A stretch of 64,000 bases of DNA from JAFGCL01 sp964492335 (GCA_964492335.1 CAZBJX010000004.1:48191-112190), one strand, 5' to 3'; shown: positions 17,132 to 25,059, numbered from the stretch's first letter. Numbers and translations: made by a program. Notes: a model not told the origin generated them from the sequence alone.

Positions 17132-17599
17132 TCAGCCCAGTGCGGCGACCAGGTCGTCCAGTTCCTTTCGCCAGGCCTTGTAGGAGTCCTTGTCCGGAAG
17201 AGAGTAGGTAGCCGCCTCCACGTACTTGTCTCCCAGGGCCACGGTCTCCACGTCCTTCACCACTGACGCCAGGTTGCTGGCCAGCAGCGGACTGTAGCCC
17301 AGAAGGACCATGATCTCGGGCTTCTTCTCCATAATGGGATGGTGCCAGTCGCGGTGCGCGAAGTTGGCCATCTCGATCGCCCAGGCCTTCTTCACGTCCA
17401 TTCCCCGCTGGCGCAGCCCGGTGACCGTGTTGCCGGTGGGGGCCACCGGCGCCCCGGTCTTCTTGGATATGTCCGCCACATAGTCCAAGAGACTCTTGCC
17501 ATCAACGTCCAGCTTGTCGCACAGAGCGCCAGCCAGTATGAGAACCCGCTTCCCGCTCCGAAGGTGCTTGGCCAACCACGATGGATCCTTTACACTCAT
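17132..17599 (-). CDS. CdhB-like CODH/ACS epsilon subunit
   Basis: This 155-residue protein resembles CdhB, the epsilon subunit of archaeal CODH/ACS, which folds like a DHS/transhydrogenase NAD-type domain and binds the alpha subunit. Matching features are the early VLILAGALCDK strand-loop, a central GAPVAPTGNTVTGLRQRGMD and a late EIMVLLGYSPLLASNLASVVKD. In methanogens it is thought to modulate electron flow between CdhA and its carrier. Its presence shows that an alpha-epsilon unit was inherited here even though the alpha active site is altered. CAAGGAGG precedes the ATG. It appears to be the first gene of the minus-strand ACS operon. Confidence 0.75.
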   Translation of the reverse strand: MSVKDPSWLAKHLRSGKRVLILAGALCDKLDVDGKSLLDYVADISKKTGAPVAPTGNTVTGLRQRGMDVKKAWAIEMANFAHRDWHHPIMEKKPEIMVLLGYSPLLASNLASVVKDVETVALGDKYVEAATYSLPDKDSYKAWRKELDDLVAALG

Positions 17600-18013
17600 T
17601 CACCGCCTCCTTGAATCCTGAGCCAACATAACATGGCAAACCGGAGAGTCCAGCGCCTGCTGCAAGTCAGGCCCGTTGAGATCTCGCTGCGGACCACCAC
17701 ATGTCAATCGAAGAGCCCGGGGCGGCCCCGAAGAGGGCCACCGGTCATCCGGCCATCACGGCCGGGGCTGAGGGCAGGAAGAAGGTCACTGAAGGACCGG
17801 GGGAGTGGGCCCGCAGGGAATCCCAGGCTCGACCTTCGAGCAAGACCGTCTGTGTCCCTTGAAGACTCGATTGTGGCACCCTGCTTTGAAAGCGCGATCG
17901 GCACCGGTGTTCGCCCTTCTCTGGTTGCGCAATGAGCACGGAATTGGCAGAGAGACTCAGTACCAGTATATGTCACGCTCATTTCGAGTGTCAAACCTCG
18001 TCGGGGCACGCGA
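17600..18013. other. Intergenic region without a convincing gene
   Basis: Several overlapping open frames exist here, but none shows a recognisable protein, a ribosome site or family-like composition. The right part (about 17900-17990) is less GC-rich than its surroundings. The region must hold the promoter of the CdhB-like gene at its left end. I see no repeat or RNA gene in it. Confidence 0.5.
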
Positions 18014-18047
18014 AAGGGCAGGCGGTGATGCTCCCCCGCCTGCCCTT
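18014..18047 (-). terminator. Hairpin after the mutase B12-binding subunit
   Basis: This is a 12-bp perfect stem (arm AAGGGCAGGCGG) with a 10-base loop, about 70 bp beyond the stop at 18116. On the minus strand it ends in CCCTTTCG, so it has only a short T run. Confidence 0.6.
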
Positions 18048-18115
18048 GACCGGGCTCGGCGACTCTCGCCTTCCCTCCTGCAGGCAGCCGGAAGAGCCGC
18101 CCGCCGGTACGGGCA

Positions 18116-18529
18116 CTATTTCGCGACTTCCTTTCCCCTGGCGACGGTCTGGCGCACCGAGGCCACAATCTCGTCCAGGGGCGTGCCGGGAATGGTTATG
18201 CTGTCAACGCCCATCTTGTGCAGAGCGGCGAAATCATCCTCGTAGATGATGCCACCCAGAAGGACGATCACATCATCCTTCTTCTTGGCCTTGAGCTCCT
18301 TCATCACTTCGCCGACAAGCTCCATGTAGTTGGAGCAGAGTATGCTGAGGCCGACTATGTCCACATCCTCCTGCAGAGCGGTCTCGGCGATCTCCGCCGG
18401 GGGCATGCTGGCCCCGTATATCACTTCGAAGCCCGCGTCCTTGAAGGCCTGGCTCACGGAGATCAGCCCGCGCCAGTGCCCTTCGAGCCCGGGCTTGGCC
18501 ATGAGGACTTTCACTTTCTTCTCAGCCAT
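18116..18529 (-). CDS. Acyl-CoA mutase small (B12-binding) subunit
   Basis: This 137-residue cobalamin-binding domain is the free-standing form of the methylmalonyl-CoA mutase C-terminal domain. It opens with KVLMAKPGLEGHWRG, where the cobalt-ligating His is present in the DXHXXG motif but the usual Asp is Glu. Then come GLSILCSNY and VLLGGII, the Ser and Gly-Gly that hold the nucleotide tail. The start at 18529 (MAEKKV) has AAGGAGAG upstream; the longer in-frame start is unlikely. It lies 19 bp after the large subunit, so the two are one operon and should form the heteromeric enzyme. Confidence 0.9.
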   Translation of the reverse strand: MAEKKVKVLMAKPGLEGHWRGLISVSQAFKDAGFEVIYGASMPPAEIAETALQEDVDIVGLSILCSNYMELVGEVMKELKAKKKDDVIVLLGGIIYEDDFAALHKMGVDSITIPGTPLDEIVASVRQTVARGKEVAK

Positions 18530-18548
18530 GTTCTCTCCTTCTCCTCCC

Positions 18549-20156
18549 CTAGACACTGATGGGATAGGTCCACTTGCCGTAGACCTTCATCACGGTTGCC
18601 GCCAGCTCCCCGGGGGTGGCATGGGCCTCCACGGCCTCCGTGATGGCCGGGAAGGTGTTGTCGCTGGTGTGCAGCACGTCCTCCAGCTTCTTCATGGCCG
18701 CGGCGTGCCTGGCCTTGTCCCGGGTCTCTCTCAGCTTCCGGATCCTCTGCTTGAGAACCTCCACCGCGCTCCTGTCGGACTTGAAGATGGGCACCTTGTA
18801 GGGCACTTTGTCCGGCTCGAGGCGGAACTTGTTGACGCCCACGATGGTGATCTCACCCGACTTCAGCTTGCGGTCGTAGTCCACAATGGCCTGCTTGTAC
18901 TCCCGGAGGATCCAGCCGTTGGAGATGGCCTTGACCAGGCCGCCCTGTTCTTCGATCTTATTGACGTATTCCCACGCCTGGCTCTCGATCTCGTTGGTCA
19001 GAGCCTCCACGTAGTAGGACCCGCCCAGCGGGTCTATGGTGTTGGTCACCCCGGTCTCCAGGCCGACGATCTGCTCGGTGCGGATGGCCAGCAGCATGGC
19101 CTCTTCCGTCGGCAGGCAGACGGCCTCGTCGTAGCCGTTGGCGTGTATCGACTGGGCGCCGCCCAGCACCGCGGCCAGCGTCTGGTAGGCGATGCGGATG
19201 ACGTTGTTCAGCGGCTCCTGGTGGGTGTGGGTGGAGCCGGAGGTCTGGATGTGGACCCGCAGCTGTCCGCAGGAGGGGTCCTTCACCCCGAAGCGCTCGT
19301 TGACGATCTTGCGCAGCATGCGCCGGCCCGCCCGCAGCTTGCACACCTCCTCGAAGAGGTCGTTGTGGGCCGCCATCTGGAAGGCGAACCGCTTGCAGAA
19401 CTTGTCGAGGGGAACGCGTCCCCGGCGCTTGCCCTCTTCGAGGTACTGGATGACGTCCGCCATGAGCATGCCCAGCTCCTGGACCGCCGTGAGCCCGTTG
19501 TCCCGCGGGTTGTAGGAGTTCATGGATATGGGGTACCAGCGCGGCGCGTGCTGGGCGCACCACTCAACCAGGTCCGCGGAGAGGCGCAGGTAGGCCTCCG
19601 GGGGCGGCTGGTTGGCCAGCTCCATCGAGCTCCAGGTGAGCAGGTCATTGGCCGTGGTCCCCCTGACCTGGTCGATGGGGATGCCGCGCCTCCGGGCCAT
19701 GGCGAAGTAGGCCGGGGTCAGCAGCCCGCCCACCCGGTCCGCCAGGAAGGCGGAGCACTTCTCAATGGGCAGGTCTCTGAAGACGGTCTCCATGTCTTCG
19801 ATGGAGTAGATGGGCACGCCGGCATGGCCGATGTCGTGGGCCACCCGGGGGTCATCAGGGTCCATCCCGGAGGGCGTGGAGATGTCCGGGGCGATCGAGA
19901 AGCCGGTCTGTCCCAGCGCGTACTCCTCTTTGTACCGGGCGTTGGTGGCCTCCGGGCTGTCGTAGCCCGTCAGGCGCCTGATGGTCCACAACTGACCCCG
20001 ATACATGCTGGCGTAGACGCCGCGAGTGTACGGCGGCTGGCCGGGGGACCCGATGTCCTTATCGTAGTTGATGCTCTTGACGTCCTCTGGGGTGTAGATG
20101 TCCTTGACCGGGATCCCAGAGGCTGTCGTGATCTGCCCGTTTCCGCTCTCAGACAC
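18549..20156 (-). CDS. Acyl-CoA mutase large subunit, divergent from methylmalonyl-CoA mutase
   Basis: This 535-residue TIM-barrel subunit of a B12-dependent acyl-CoA mutase rearranges the carbon skeleton of a CoA ester. Family features are MYRGQLWTIRR, LGQTGFSIAPD, SIEDMETVF, TAVQEL and GGSYYVEALT. Residues that act on methylmalonyl-CoA differ: the TIQND motif reads TTAND (167-171), so Gln is Ala, and the SGYH motif reads NSYN (213-216), so the catalytic His is Asn. The carboxylate-binding Arg region is also changed. The substrate is therefore probably not methylmalonyl-CoA. GTG 20156 follows AGGAGG by 4 bp; TTG 20186 is an alternative. The MeaB chaperone is divergent next door. Confidence 0.87.
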   Translation of the reverse strand: MSESGNGQITTASGIPVKDIYTPEDVKSINYDKDIGSPGQPPYTRGVYASMYRGQLWTIRRLTGYDSPEATNARYKEEYALGQTGFSIAPDISTPSGMDPDDPRVAHDIGHAGVPIYSIEDMETVFRDLPIEKCSAFLADRVGGLLTPAYFAMARRRGIPIDQVRGTTANDLLTWSSMELANQPPPEAYLRLSADLVEWCAQHAPRWYPISMNSYNPRDNGLTAVQELGMLMADVIQYLEEGKRRGRVPLDKFCKRFAFQMAAHNDLFEEVCKLRAGRRMLRKIVNERFGVKDPSCGQLRVHIQTSGSTHTHQEPLNNVIRIAYQTLAAVLGGAQSIHANGYDEAVCLPTEEAMLLAIRTEQIVGLETGVTNTIDPLGGSYYVEALTNEIESQAWEYVNKIEEQGGLVKAISNGWILREYKQAIVDYDRKLKSGEITIVGVNKFRLEPDKVPYKVPIFKSDRSAVEVLKQRIRKLRETRDKARHAAAMKKLEDVLHTSDNTFPAITEAVEAHATPGELAATVMKVYGKWTYPISV

Positions 20157-20204
20157 ACTGCCTCCTCGATGTGCTCCGATTTCCAATCGGGCGCATAGTT
20201 AAAC

Positions 20205-20210
20205 TATAAT
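20205..20210 (+). promoter_or_regulatory. -10 box of the MeaB-type GTPase gene
   Basis: TATAAT lies in an AT-rich patch between the divergent mutase and GTPase genes, 51 bp before the ATG. The -35 position (TTCCAA, 18 bp upstream) is weak. The patch probably serves both directions. Confidence 0.45.
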
Positions 20211-20260
20211 AACAACAAGCCGATGGAACATGCAAAACAATATCCGGTAAGGAGCCACTG

Positions 20261-21253
20261 ATGACTGAGCTGGTGGAGAAGATGCTGGCGGGCGACAGGC
20301 TGTCCCTGGCGCGCCTGATTACCATGGTGGAGAGGGAGGCCGACGAAGTGCCTCAGATAATGAGGGCCATCTACCCTCACACCGGCCGGGCCTTCTGCGT
20401 GGGGATCACCGGCCCCCCCGGAGGGGGCAAGAGCACCATGGCCAGCCGGCTGACCGCCATCGCCCGAAAGAAGCAACTGCAGGTGGGAGTGGTGGCCGTG
20501 GACCCCTCCAGCCCCTTCTCCGGCGGGGCGGTGCTGGGCGACCGGGTCAGGATGCAGCAGCACTTCCTGGATGACGGCGTCTTCATCCGCAGCATGGCCA
20601 CCCGCGGCAGCTACGGGGGTCTCCCACGGACCGCCTCCCAGGTGATCAAGCTCCTGGACGCCGCCGGCAAGGACATCATCCTGGTGGAGACGGTGGGGGT
20701 GGGGCAGACCGAGGTGGACGTCATGGAGACGGCCGACACGGTGGTGGTCATGCTGGTCCCGGAGGCCGGGGACTCCATCCAGACCATGAAGGCGGGGCTG
20801 ATGGAGATCGCCGATATCTTTGTGGTGAACAAGGCGGACCGGCCCGGCGCGGATTTCGTGGTGGCCGACCTGACGGCCATGCTTCACCAGAGCCCCAAGC
20901 AATCGTGGTGGCAGGTGCCTGTGGTCCCCACCCAGGCTTCCAACGATGTGGGGACCACCGACCTCTATGATCAGATCGAGAAGCACTACGCGGCGCTGAA
21001 GGCGAGCGGCCGTCTGGACTCCCGGCGGCGCAAGCAGCGCCGGGCGGACCTGCTGCGCAACATAGGGAGCACGATCACCAGCCAGACCATGCAGGTCGTG
21101 ATGGGCGACGAGCAGCTCAACCAGTATCTCGAGCGCGTGGAGGACGGCCGCATGGACCCTTATACCGCAGCGGAGGAGATCCTCAGCCACCAGACCCTGG
21201 TCATCTGGGTGGAGAAGTGGCTGGCCCGGGCCCGGAGCGGCAGCGCCGGCTAG
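20261..21253 (+). CDS. meaB: MeaB/ArgK-type GTPase, mutase chaperone
   Basis: This 330-residue G3E-family GTPase protects B12-dependent mutases and gates cofactor loading (MeaB, human MMAA). It has the P-loop GPPGGGKST, the substrate-contact stretch VAVDPSSPFSGGAVLGDRVRM, the switch VETVGVGQTEVDV and the base-specificity motif NKAD. The C-terminal helices mediate dimerisation. It is transcribed away from the mutase subunits, a common arrangement, and supports the view that the 18549 protein is a genuine adenosylcobalamin mutase. AAGGAGCC lies before the ATG. Confidence 0.93.
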   Translation: MTELVEKMLAGDRLSLARLITMVEREADEVPQIMRAIYPHTGRAFCVGITGPPGGGKSTMASRLTAIARKKQLQVGVVAVDPSSPFSGGAVLGDRVRMQQHFLDDGVFIRSMATRGSYGGLPRTASQVIKLLDAAGKDIILVETVGVGQTEVDVMETADTVVVMLVPEAGDSIQTMKAGLMEIADIFVVNKADRPGADFVVADLTAMLHQSPKQSWWQVPVVPTQASNDVGTTDLYDQIEKHYAALKASGRLDSRRRKQRRADLLRNIGSTITSQTMQVVMGDEQLNQYLERVEDGRMDPYTAAEEILSHQTLVIWVEKWLARARSGSAG

Positions 21254-21294
21254 CGCCGGGGCCCCGGGGGCCGTGCTCGGGGGTGCGGCCCCGG

Positions 21295-22029
21295 TCACCC
21301 ATAGCGGGTCTGTATGCTCTTGCCCCTGGTGGAGGCGATGGCCTCGGCTACCGTCCGGAACTCCGCCAGCTCTCTCAGGCAGTGAAGGGTGGGAGGCGCC
21401 AGCACCAGTCCACCCCGTCTGTGCTCCGCCAGGGCCTCCCCCGGCGGCATCCACCTGGCCTCCACGGTCTCCCTCCCGTCGGCGCGGGCATCCTGTCCGG
21501 GCCCCACGGCCGCCACGAAGAACCGCGCATCGAAACGTATGGGCAGCTCTTCGGGCGTGATCCAGTGGGCGAAGTAGAAGAGGCGGTCCGTGGCCAGCCT
21601 CAGGCCCCGGTCCCGCAGGCGGGATGCCAGGGCCGACGGGTCCGCGTTCACCTGGGCCCGTTCCCCGGACCAGCGCGCCAGCGTTTCGCTGCCCCCGGCG
21701 GGACGCCCGCTGCCGGACCCCGCCAGGAGGACCCCCGACTCCTCGAAGGCCTCCCTGATGGCAGCCACGAAGAAGCCCAGAGACTTCTGGGGAGGCCGGG
21801 CGTCGGGGATGATGCGGTGGGCCCGGTCGAAACCGAGCCCCCGGCACAGGCCGGGGATGTCCGGGGCGAAGTCAGCCTCCTCCACGGCGCCCCCCGGGAA
21901 GACGTGCGCGCCGGGGAGGAAGGCGCTTCGAGCGCTTCTCCGCAACAGGAGGACCTCCATCCGGCCGCCGGGGCGGCCCGGCCCTCGAAGCAGGATCAGG
22001 GTGGCTGCGTCTCGCGGTGCGGCGGGCAT
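21295..22029 (-). CDS. Nudix hydrolase (NUDT19-like)
   Basis: This 244-residue Nudix protein begins AATLILLRGPGRPGGRMEVLLLRRS and has GAHVFPGGAVEEAD followed by a spacer and REAFEESGVLL. The Nudix box is split by an insert of about 30 residues between the Gly-Gly and the REXXEE helix, as in NUDT19-type CoA/acyl-CoA diphosphatases. The C-terminal half (AHWITPEELPIRFDARFFVA, then RWMPPGEALAEHRRG) also fits that subgroup. A role in CoA or acyl-CoA pool control is plausible, since the cluster includes a second CoA-type Nudix and CoaE. It converges with meaB (41 bp). Confidence 0.83.
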   Translation of the reverse strand: MPAAPRDAATLILLRGPGRPGGRMEVLLLRRSARSAFLPGAHVFPGGAVEEADFAPDIPGLCRGLGFDRAHRIIPDARPPQKSLGFFVAAIREAFEESGVLLAGSGSGRPAGGSETLARWSGERAQVNADPSALASRLRDRGLRLATDRLFYFAHWITPEELPIRFDARFFVAAVGPGQDARADGRETVEARWMPPGEALAEHRRGGLVLAPPTLHCLRELAEFRTVAEAIASTRGKSIQTRYG

Positions 22030-22151
22030 GGTGATGTGGCTCCTCTGTCCTCCCCATTGTACCGCGCCGGGTTGTACAGGTCTCCCTCCCGGGTGCTAGA
22101 ATCTGTATCCAGAGGGGGCACGGTCCGATTCTGTTTTTCAGGGGGAGCGTC

Positions 22152-22439
22152 ATGGACGAACTGGGGCGCGCAGCAGACGAGCTGGAGAAGGCCACCGCCG
22201 AGCTGGTAAGGAGGGCCGCCGAGCTGGCCAGAAGGTCGGAGGAGCTCAACCGGCAGCTTCTGAGGCTGGCTGATGCCTTGGCCAGGCCCACCTCAGCCAT
22301 CCCGGCCGAGGGCGCCGACGGTCCCGGGCCTGCGCCCCGGGGCCGGGAGTCCGCCCGGTCGGCGGCGGGCAGGAGCATCCTGGCCGAGGTCAGGGAGTTC
22401 CTCGACGGGCCGGGGGCCCTGGGCCCCGCACCGCAATAG
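22152..22439 (+). CDS. Small coiled-coil protein, 95 aa
   Basis: The N-terminal 45 residues form a charged heptad helix (DELEKATAELVRRAAELARR), followed by a flexible Pro/Gly segment and a short C-terminal helix (ILAEVREFLDG). There is no signal peptide or enzyme motif. A TAGAAT box at 22097-22102 precedes it, and GGGGGAGC lies near the ATG. Function is unknown; it could be a small scaffold or regulator. Codon use matches the neighbours, which supports it being real. Confidence 0.6.
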   Translation: MDELGRAADELEKATAELVRRAAELARRSEELNRQLLRLADALARPTSAIPAEGADGPGPAPRGRESARSAAGRSILAEVREFLDGPGALGPAPQ

Positions 22440-22464
22440 GGCCGGGCCCGGGCGGGCGCCGGGA

Positions 22465-23040
22465 TCACGGCTCTCGGCCCGGTGGTCCGATGACCTCCAG
22501 GAAGTGCTTCACTATCCTGGCCGTCGCGCCGAAGATGACGTGACCCCCGCAGTGGTAGTAGCACTGCGGTATCTCCAGGCCGCCCACCTCCACCACATCC
22601 TCCTCGAAATTGCACCTGTCCTGCAGCACGCGCAGGGGCACCTCGATGATCTCGGCCACCTCGGCCGGGTTCGCCCTGAACTGGTGCGGGTAGGGGATGG
22701 TGGCCACGAAGGGCGAGATAAGGAAGTTGGTGGTGTGGGTGACAATGTCGTCCAGCTCCCCCAGGACCTCGGCGTCCCCGGTCGGCAGCCCGATCTCCTC
22801 CCACGCCTCACGGAGAGCGGCGTCCAGCAGTGACCGGTCCTCCGGGTGGAGCCTGCCTCCCGGGAAGGAGACCTGCCCTTTGTGGTGGCTGACGGTCTCG
22901 GTCCTCCTGGTGAACACCAGGTGGTAGTCGTTCTCTTTCTGGAAGAGGGGCAGCAGCACCGCGGCCGGCACACAGCCGGCAGCCGTCTCCCTGTGCTTGA
23001 GCCGTCCCGCGAGCGCCATCCTGATGGCTTCCTTGCCCAC
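22465..23040 (-). CDS. CoA pyrophosphatase (Nudix, UPF0035 type)
   Basis: This 191-residue Nudix hydrolase cleaves CoA and its esters to phosphopantetheine and 3',5'-ADP. The UPF0035 signature is clear: VFTRRTETVSHHKGQVSFPGG runs into the Nudix helix ALREAWEEIGL, with the characteristic HKGQVSFPGGR. It lies 5 bp after coaE on the same strand, so CoA synthesis and CoA turnover genes are linked. The start is uncertain: GTG 23040 lacks a good ribosome site, while ATG 23019 has AAGGA nine bases upstream and would give 184 residues. Confidence 0.88.
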   Translation of the reverse strand: MGKEAIRMALAGRLKHRETAAGCVPAAVLLPLFQKENDYHLVFTRRTETVSHHKGQVSFPGGRLHPEDRSLLDAALREAWEEIGLPTGDAEVLGELDDIVTHTTNFLISPFVATIPYPHQFRANPAEVAEIIEVPLRVLQDRCNFEEDVVEVGGLEIPQCYYHCGGHVIFGATARIVKHFLEVIGPPGREP

Positions 23041-23045
23041 ACGGG

Positions 23046-23645
23046 CTATTTCTTCGTGAGTCTCCGCTCCCACAGTTCCCTCACCTTGCCCTCTACCTCT
23101 TCCAGGCTGACATCGGTGTCGATGATGACGTCGGCGTGCCTGGCCTTCTCCTCCGGCGGCATCTGCGAGGCCAGCCGGGCCCTGGCCTGCGCCTCCGACA
23201 GCCCGGAGCGATCCCGGCATCGCTTGAGGGAGTTCTCTTCGCTGGCCCGGGCCACCCAGACCTCCTCCACCAGGTCCAGCCAGTCCGCCTCCACCAGCAG
23301 GGGCGCTTCCAGTACAATGACCCCGGCGCCTTCCCCCTTCAGCCTGGCTATCCTGCTCTCGGCCACCCGGTGCATCCCGGGGTGCATTATCCCGTTGAGG
23401 CGACGCAGGGCCTCGGGGTCCTTGAAGACGATCTCCGACAGCTTCCTGCGGTCGATCTGGCCGTCGGCGGCCAGAATGCCCGGGCCGAAGGCGTCCACCA
23501 CCTGCTGCCAGGTCTCGGAGTGAGGCCGGTACGCCTCGTGCCCGATCTCGTCGGCGTCTATCACGCGGGCCCCCATCCTGGCCAGGAACCTGGCGATGGT
23601 GCTCTTGCCGCTGCAGATGCTTCCGGTGAGGCCCACTACCGTCAT
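23046..23645 (-). CDS. coaE: Dephospho-CoA kinase
   Basis: CoaE phosphorylates dephospho-CoA, the last step of CoA synthesis. The 199-residue protein opens with MTVVGLTGSICSGKSTIARFL (P-loop at GSICSGKS), then has VIDADEIGHE, the CoaE helix LRRLNGIMHPGMHR and VLEAPLLVEADW, all typical of the family. A conserved RSGLSEAQARARLASQ lies in the lid. ATG 23645 has GGAGG seven bases upstream, preferred over a longer in-frame GTG. It is the first gene of a two-gene unit with the CoA pyrophosphatase. Confidence 0.95.
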   Translation of the reverse strand: MTVVGLTGSICSGKSTIARFLARMGARVIDADEIGHEAYRPHSETWQQVVDAFGPGILAADGQIDRRKLSEIVFKDPEALRRLNGIMHPGMHRVAESRIARLKGEGAGVIVLEAPLLVEADWLDLVEEVWVARASEENSLKRCRDRSGLSEAQARARLASQMPPEEKARHADVIIDTDVSLEEVEGKVRELWERRLTKK

Positions 23646-23809
23646 GCCCGCCCTCCGCTTGTATTCTCTCACGGGCGCCCTGCCGGGGCAAGCGATCCCG
23701 CGCCGGAGGGGCGCCGGCGGCAGCGCCCGGCCCCCCGGGGGCGGGATGGTGATATACTGAGGCCTGAAGCGGGCGGGGCGGGACAGCCCGCCCGGCGGCG
23801 GAGACCCCG

Positions 23810-24616
23810 GTGGCCGGAGAGATCGACTACCAGGACTACCAGATGGCCGTCCAGTTCGACAGGCGGGCGTTGCGCCTGGGCGCGCTGGAGCCGCTGGTCG
23901 ACGCGCTCATCGGGGAGCTGCGCCTGGCAAGCGGTCACCGGGTGCTGGACGTGGGGACCGGGACCGGGCGGCTGGCCCTCATGCTGTTCGATCGGCTGCC
24001 GGCCGGCTCGGTGGTGGGAGTGGACTCGGGGCGCGGCATGCTCCGGCTGGCCAGGGAGAAGGCGCTGGACCGGGGTGCGGACAACTACCTGCTGGTGCGG
24101 GGGCAGGCCGAGGCGCTGCCCTTCCTGCCCGGGGTCTTCAACTCGGCCTGCATGATGATGAGCTTCCATCACTTCTCCAGCCCCGGGCAGGCGGCCGCAG
24201 AGGCCTGCCGGGTGCTCCGGCCGGGAGGGCTGCTGGCTTCAATCGACCCGGTCCTGGTGGAGTTCGCCGACAGCGAAGGACAGAGGATGAACGAGGCCAT
24301 CGAAGAGGCCTTCCAGGAAGCGCACGGTCCGGAATTCCGGTTCTTCACTGCCGCCCGTCTGCAAGAGCTCTACGAGGGAGCAGGCTTCCGGGTCGAAGCC
24401 TGCCGGGTGAGCGAGGTCTCCTTCGACCGGACCGGGATCGAAGGCATCCCCATGGGGCCCCACTGGAACCAGGTCCGCGAGAACCTGTGGTTCCGGCGGG
24501 AGAAGGAGCTCCTTCAGAGGTTCGAGCAGGAGTACTTCAGATTCCGCATGCAGGGGCGGCTGGTGGCGATTACGGGGAGGGCGTGGTGGGCCCTCATACG
24601 CGCGGTGAAGCGCTAA
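23810..24616 (+). CDS. Class I SAM-dependent methyltransferase (UbiE-like)
   Basis: The protein has 268 residues. SAM-binding motif I is VLDVGTGTGRLAL, followed by GVDSGRGML, AEALPFLPGVFNSACMM and the post-motif VLRPGGLLASIDP, as in methyltransferase-11/UbiE enzymes acting on quinones, lipids or small molecules. The C-terminal part (FDRTGIEGIPMGPHW) is not diagnostic of substrate. The GTG start at 23810 has GGAG nearby and TATACT at 23753-23758. It stands alone between CoaE and a repeat region, so context does not help. Confidence 0.85.
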   Translation: MAGEIDYQDYQMAVQFDRRALRLGALEPLVDALIGELRLASGHRVLDVGTGTGRLALMLFDRLPAGSVVGVDSGRGMLRLAREKALDRGADNYLLVRGQAEALPFLPGVFNSACMMMSFHHFSSPGQAAAEACRVLRPGGLLASIDPVLVEFADSEGQRMNEAIEEAFQEAHGPEFRFFTAARLQELYEGAGFRVEACRVSEVSFDRTGIEGIPMGPHWNQVRENLWFRREKELLQRFEQEYFRFRMQGRLVAITGRAWWALIRAVKR

Positions 24617-24834
24617 GAAGACCGGGCAGGCTTCAGCCTGAGCCCCGGCGTGCCTGGCGTCAGGCGCCCCCGGAGCGGCCTGCCCGGCTCCCTGATGGCC
24701 GCGGAAGGAGCCTGATCCGCATCCGGCCCCTGGTCTTCGCCCTCCTCGCGGGCCACCCTGGCCGAGGCCACCGAGGCTCGAAAACGCCCGCGGAGGTAGA
24801 CCACCTCCGGGCTGCTCATGATTTTCTGCCACAT
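24613..24834 (-). CDS. Possible small protein, 73 aa
   Basis: This short frame begins MWQKIMSSPEVVYLRGRF and becomes Pro/Arg-rich. GAGGACAG lies before the ATG. Its stop overlaps the stop of the methyltransferase gene on the other strand. The protein is not recognised and composition is the only support, so it could be chance. Confidence 0.3.
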   Translation of the reverse strand: MWQKIMSSPEVVYLRGRFRASVASARVAREEGEDQGPDADQAPSAAIREPGRPLRGRLTPGTPGLRLKPARSS

Positions 24835-24919
24835 GGACCTGTCCTCAATCCACTGTAACGAAACTGACCGTCCCTTTGTTCCACGGTTCCATGGCGCCCG
24901 CGGTGCGGCCGGCAATCGA

Positions 24920-25059
24920 CGGCAGGCCCTCGTGCGCAGGGGCCGAGGTTCGAAATAGACCTTCGCTTCACTCTTCTTCTCGGCAGGCCCTCGTGCGCAG
25001 GGGCCGAGGGCCAGAGACACGCCCCACGTATTGTCTGAAACAGGCAGGCCCTCGTGCGC
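24920..25059. CRISPR. Short orphan CRISPR-like array, 3 repeats and 2 spacers
   Basis: Direct repeats start at 24921, 24982 and 25043, exactly 61 bp apart. The first two are identical over 28 bp (29 with the preceding C). The third matches for 17 bp and then diverges, as terminal CRISPR repeats often do. The two intervening 33-base segments differ from each other completely. A 29-bp repeat with a 32-bp spacer is the type I-E pattern, and the core CCCTCGTGCGCAGGGG resembles the I-E hairpin. No cas gene is in the window and the array is tiny. Two other intergenic sites here also repeat at 61 bp, so a non-CRISPR repeat family is a real alternative. Confidence 0.45.

Noticed and set aside
17704..18168. 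154-codon minus-strand frame in the region after the mutase small subunit
   Set aside because: No ribosome site or family resemblance; it crosses a hairpin that looks like the mutase terminator.
24948..24963. GGTTCGAA-like T-loop of a tRNA
   Set aside because: No acceptor stem, D-arm or anticodon arm fits around it; it is the junction of a repeat and a spacer.
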